Positions 5,161 through 6,368 of a DNA stretch of 6,368 nt are shown here, piece by piece. The stretch is from Candidatus Iainarchaeum sp. (GTDB lineage: Archaea > Iainarchaeota > Iainarchaeia > Iainarchaeales > JAAZKV01). The notes beneath the pieces are model-generated. The model was not told where the DNA came from, searched no databases, and saw nothing but the letters and a program-made list of their open reading frames with translations. The DNA lies in assembly GCA_026397035.1 (NCBI GenBank), contig JAPLVQ010000082.1, positions 12,956 through 19,323 of the forward strand, in the 5' to 3' direction. Position 1 is the stretch's first letter; each line of letters begins with the position of its first letter. Both the position numbers and the translations under genes were made by a program.

Positions 5161-5190
5161 ATATTTCTTTTTCTTGATATTGTTTTTGGT
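5161..5190 (+). terminator. T-rich tract after the structured RNA block
   Basis: Directly after the closing stem the plus strand reads ATATTTCTTTTTCTTGAT and soon another TTTTT. Archaeal termination commonly uses runs of T like these. On the opposite side of the stem there is no comparable run on the minus strand, which supports plus-strand polarity. Confidence 0.4.
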
Positions 5191-5203
5191 GTTGCAAAAG
5201 CAA

Positions 5204-5248
5204 GTTTTAGTTTATGTTTTTGAAGTAAATTTTGGTTTATGCTTTTGG
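5204..5248. repeat. Two imperfect 25-bp direct repeats
   Basis: GTTTTAGTTTATGTTTTTGAA (from 5204) recurs as ATTTTGGTTTATGCTTTTGGA (from 5229), with GTTTATG aligned at 5210 and 5235. They lie just past the 3' end of the minus-strand peptidase gene. No function is evident; simple duplication in T-rich spacer is the likely cause. Confidence 0.4.
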
Positions 5249-5255
5249 ATTAAGT

Positions 5256-5753
5256 TTAGCGAGTTTTAAGAGGTTGTTTCTTCCACTGAAAAACAGGTTT
5301 TCTTGCGAGCGAGCGAACTCTTTTCCAAAAATAATCATTCCAGCGGTTGCCATACCTTGAAGCATCAATCACTATTTCAAGACCCTTAATACTGTTATGA
5401 TCTTTATTTTGCATACTTTGTTCTTCTCCTAAAAGTTCAATAAGCTCTTTTCTTTCAAGTATTCCATTAGCATATTGGTAAGCATAACTCAAAGCATAAC
5501 CTAACGGTTCTTCAAGACCGTAACGCTTATGCCCTAATTCATGAGCAGCAGCGGCACCAAGTTCCTGCATATCCGCCCGTTTTGATAAAAGTATTTTATC
5601 CCTGCCTGCAAGACCAGTGTACCTAAGCAGAGTTCCTTTTGGAGGATTTAAATCCTCAAAATTCAAATCATCCAAAACCATTCTTGTCTTACCAAACAAA
5701 TCAGCCTTATTTTTTTCTTTACCCTTAAGAATCCAGTCAATTTCTTCATTCAC
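5256..5753 (-). CDS. HELGH-motif zinc metallopeptidase-like protein (C-terminal part of a split gene)
   Basis: Likely metal-dependent hydrolase. HELGH is at residues 71-75 of this reading, preceded by the helix MQELGAAAA. The two His would bind Zn2+ and Glu72 would be the general base. Glu81 or Glu82, or a residue further on, could be the third ligand, as in gluzincins, but this cannot be decided by eye. The rest is YALSYAYQYANGILERKELIELL, a charged helix, and a basic Trp-rich end (WNDYFWKRVRSLARKP). There is no membrane helix or signal peptide, so it is probably cytoplasmic. The first usable start is GTG 5751-5753, with no TATA box or spaced ribosome site before it. The frame stays open upstream to 5837 with natural-looking sequence. 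It therefore looks like the C-terminal part of a 287-residue protein whose first part is the ORF at 5795-6118. ImmA/IrrE-like, SprT-like or another HExxH family cannot be separated here. Confidence 0.7.
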   Translation of the reverse strand: MNEEIDWILKGKEKNKADLFGKTRMVLDDLNFEDLNPPKGTLLRYTGLAGRDKILLSKRADMQELGAAAAHELGHKRYGLEEPLGYALSYAYQYANGILERKELIELLGEEQSMQNKDHNSIKGLEIVIDASRYGNRWNDYFWKRVRSLARKPVFQWKKQPLKTR

Positions 5754-5794
5754 ATCCTTTGGAGTAGCTCTTTTGCAAATTGATTCTTCTGTTC

Positions 5795-6118
5795 TTAAAA
5801 TCGCGTCAATTTGGGGTTGTTTTTTTTTAAATTCGGTTCAAGCCCCATAACCACCCACAAATGTGCTTTTTTGATTTCAGCACTCTCTTTTGGAGTAAAC
5901 TGTGCATGTTTAGGATCTTTTCTTAAAGCATGAGAATACCTTGCTTGAATATATCTTCTCAAAAGCCTTAAAGAATGATTTGAAAAAGTAGTGTCATTCC
6001 CATCAAGAAACTGCCTAACAATTCTTTTTGAAGCACGCCTTTTAGCGAGATCAGCAGGAGAAAGAATTGGAGTATGGAATCTCTTTTTTTTTGCGAAAGC
6101 TGGTAAAGGAGGTTGCAT
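5795..6118 (-). CDS. N-terminal part of the split HELGH protein (107-residue reading)
   Basis: A basic, helical domain. An Ala/Pro and Lys-rich start (PAFAKKKRF) is followed by LSPADLAKRRASKRIVRQFLDGN at about 19-41, HSLRLLRRYIQARYSHALRK at 48-67, and FTPKESAEIKKAHLWVVMGLEPN at 74-96. No family is recognised; the helices may be a small DNA- or protein-binding domain. The last eight residues after KK99 (NNPKLTRF) read as out-of-frame sequence. A one-base shift at the A9 run gives a smooth continuation (KKKQPQIDAILRTEE) into the peptidase frame. The ATG at 6116-6118 lies about 26 bp after a weak TATA-like TTTTAAT at 6142-6148, so the message should be leaderless. A second A9 run lies near the start (codons for AKKK, about residues 9-12). 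Confidence 0.65.
   Translation of the reverse strand: MQPPLPAFAKKKRFHTPILSPADLAKRRASKRIVRQFLDGNDTTFSNHSLRLLRRYIQARYSHALRKDPKHAQFTPKESAEIKKAHLWVVMGLEPNLKKNNPKLTRF
5819..5828 (-). other. A9 run with -1 slippery heptamer A-AAA-AAC joining the two ORFs
   Basis: The minus strand carries nine A then C. In the upstream ORF frame the codons are TTA AAA AAA AAC, so 5825-5819 is A-AAA-AAC, the classical -1 slippery heptamer (known from MMTV gag-pro). Slipping back one base continues as AAA AAA CAA CCC CAA ATT GAC in the peptidase frame. The two frames overlap only from 5837, after a TGA at 5840-5838, to 5795, so any join must occur here. Adding one A (A10) would give the same fusion. Alternatives are programmed frameshifting, transcriptional slippage, a real inactivating indel, or a homopolymer sequencing error. 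Confidence 0.6.
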
Positions 6119-6140
6119 AAGACAAGAAAGGCTTAACTAG

Positions 6141-6150
6141 ATTAAAATCC
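6141..6150 (-). promoter_or_regulatory. Weak TATA-like box for the split peptidase gene
   Basis: The minus strand reads GGATTTTAAT, centred about 26 bp upstream of the ATG at 6118, with an A/G-rich BRE-like AAAGGA just before. The match is weak, but the spacing fits the leaderless genes nearby. Confidence 0.4.
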
Positions 6151-6247
6151 TTTCTATCCTTAAACATATTTTCAAAATCTGTTTGAATAAGTTTCTAAAT
6201 TAGTTGTTTTGCGGTTATTTTTGAATGTTTAGAGTCTTGGGCGAGAG

Positions 6248-6301
6248 AACCCTTACCGTGCTTTAGCACGGAGATGAATCACAGCGCAGTGGTAAGGGGT
6301 T
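6248..6301. other. GC-rich hairpin block resembling an IS200/IS605 right end or its guide-RNA tail
   Basis: CCGTGC-TTTA-GCACGG (6256-6271) is a perfect hairpin followed by AGATGAATCAC. The arrangement 'stem, CTTTAG, stem, then GATGAAT' is what I recall from the right ends of IS200/IS605-group elements, where it forms the 3' part of the TnpB-associated RNA. An alternative outer stem pairs AACCCTTACC (6248-6257) with GGTAAGGGGTT (6291-6301), with one bulge. No tnpA or tnpB coding sequence is in the window. It would therefore be a remnant, a non-autonomous element or an unrelated RNA. Confidence 0.35.
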
Positions 6302-6302
6302 G

Positions 6303-6332
6303 TTAAGGGGAGCAGCCAGATGTTCCCCTTAA
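6303..6332. other. 9-bp perfect stem-loop at right end
   Basis: TTAAGGGGA (6303-6311) and TCCCCTTAA (6324-6332) are exact complements around a 12-base loop (GCAGCCAGATGT). It follows the preceding hairpin block directly and is GC-rich against an AT-rich background. There is no T-run after it on the plus strand, so it is not a typical terminator. It may be part of the same structured RNA or the palindromic end of a mobile element. Confidence 0.45.
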
Positions 6333-6368
6333 AGTAACTATTTCTATAAGTATTTTCGAGAAGACAGA

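Noticed and set aside
5617..5850. 77-codon plus-strand ORF
   Set aside because: It is antisense to the conserved-looking peptidase frame and has no TATA box or start context.
6341..6350. TATA-like TTTCTATAAG near the right edge
   Set aside because: It might serve a plus-strand gene beginning just beyond the window, but no start codon is visible, so it is not called.

Overview
The window most likely comes from an AT-rich archaeon, probably a small-genome lineage of the DPANN type. Three things point to Archaea. There is a gene with a class III (archaellin/pilin-type) signal sequence. TATA-like boxes recur about 26 bp upstream of start codons, as expected for leaderless archaeal transcripts. 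Recognisable Shine-Dalgarno sites are almost absent. The lineage is an inference; there is no rRNA or universal marker gene here.

Layout. The left end (1-898, minus) is the N-terminal 299 residues of an APC-superfamily amino-acid permease that runs off the window. Next comes an unrecognised four-helix membrane protein (950-1615, minus). A divergent spacer carries four 17-18 bp tandem repeats and the promoter of a short class III pilin-like gene (1851-2084, plus). From 2151 to 4050 four minus-strand genes follow: three small, lysine/arginine-rich orphans and one 200-residue alpha/beta protein of unknown function. Three of the four have a good TATA box, so they look largely separately transcribed.

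The 4199-5190 stretch is the most system-like part. An HxlR-type winged-helix regulator (minus) faces a previously uncalled 52-codon gene (4795-4953, plus). The roughly 280-bp spacer between them holds 19-20 bp phased AT-rich repeats and a perfect 19-bp palindrome that could be the regulator's operator. The small gene runs into a GC-enriched block with compensating inverted repeats that ends in T-rich DNA, which looks like a structured RNA. Regulator, operator, small protein and structured RNA could form one module; that link is inference.

At 5256-6118 (minus) two ORFs appear to be one 287-residue protein with a HELGH zinc-peptidase motif. They are split by a one-base frame change at an A9 run that contains the slippery heptamer A-AAA-AAC. 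The right end (6241-6332) holds another GC-rich block of hairpins, one resembling the subterminal hairpin of IS200/IS605 right ends, but with no transposase in the window.
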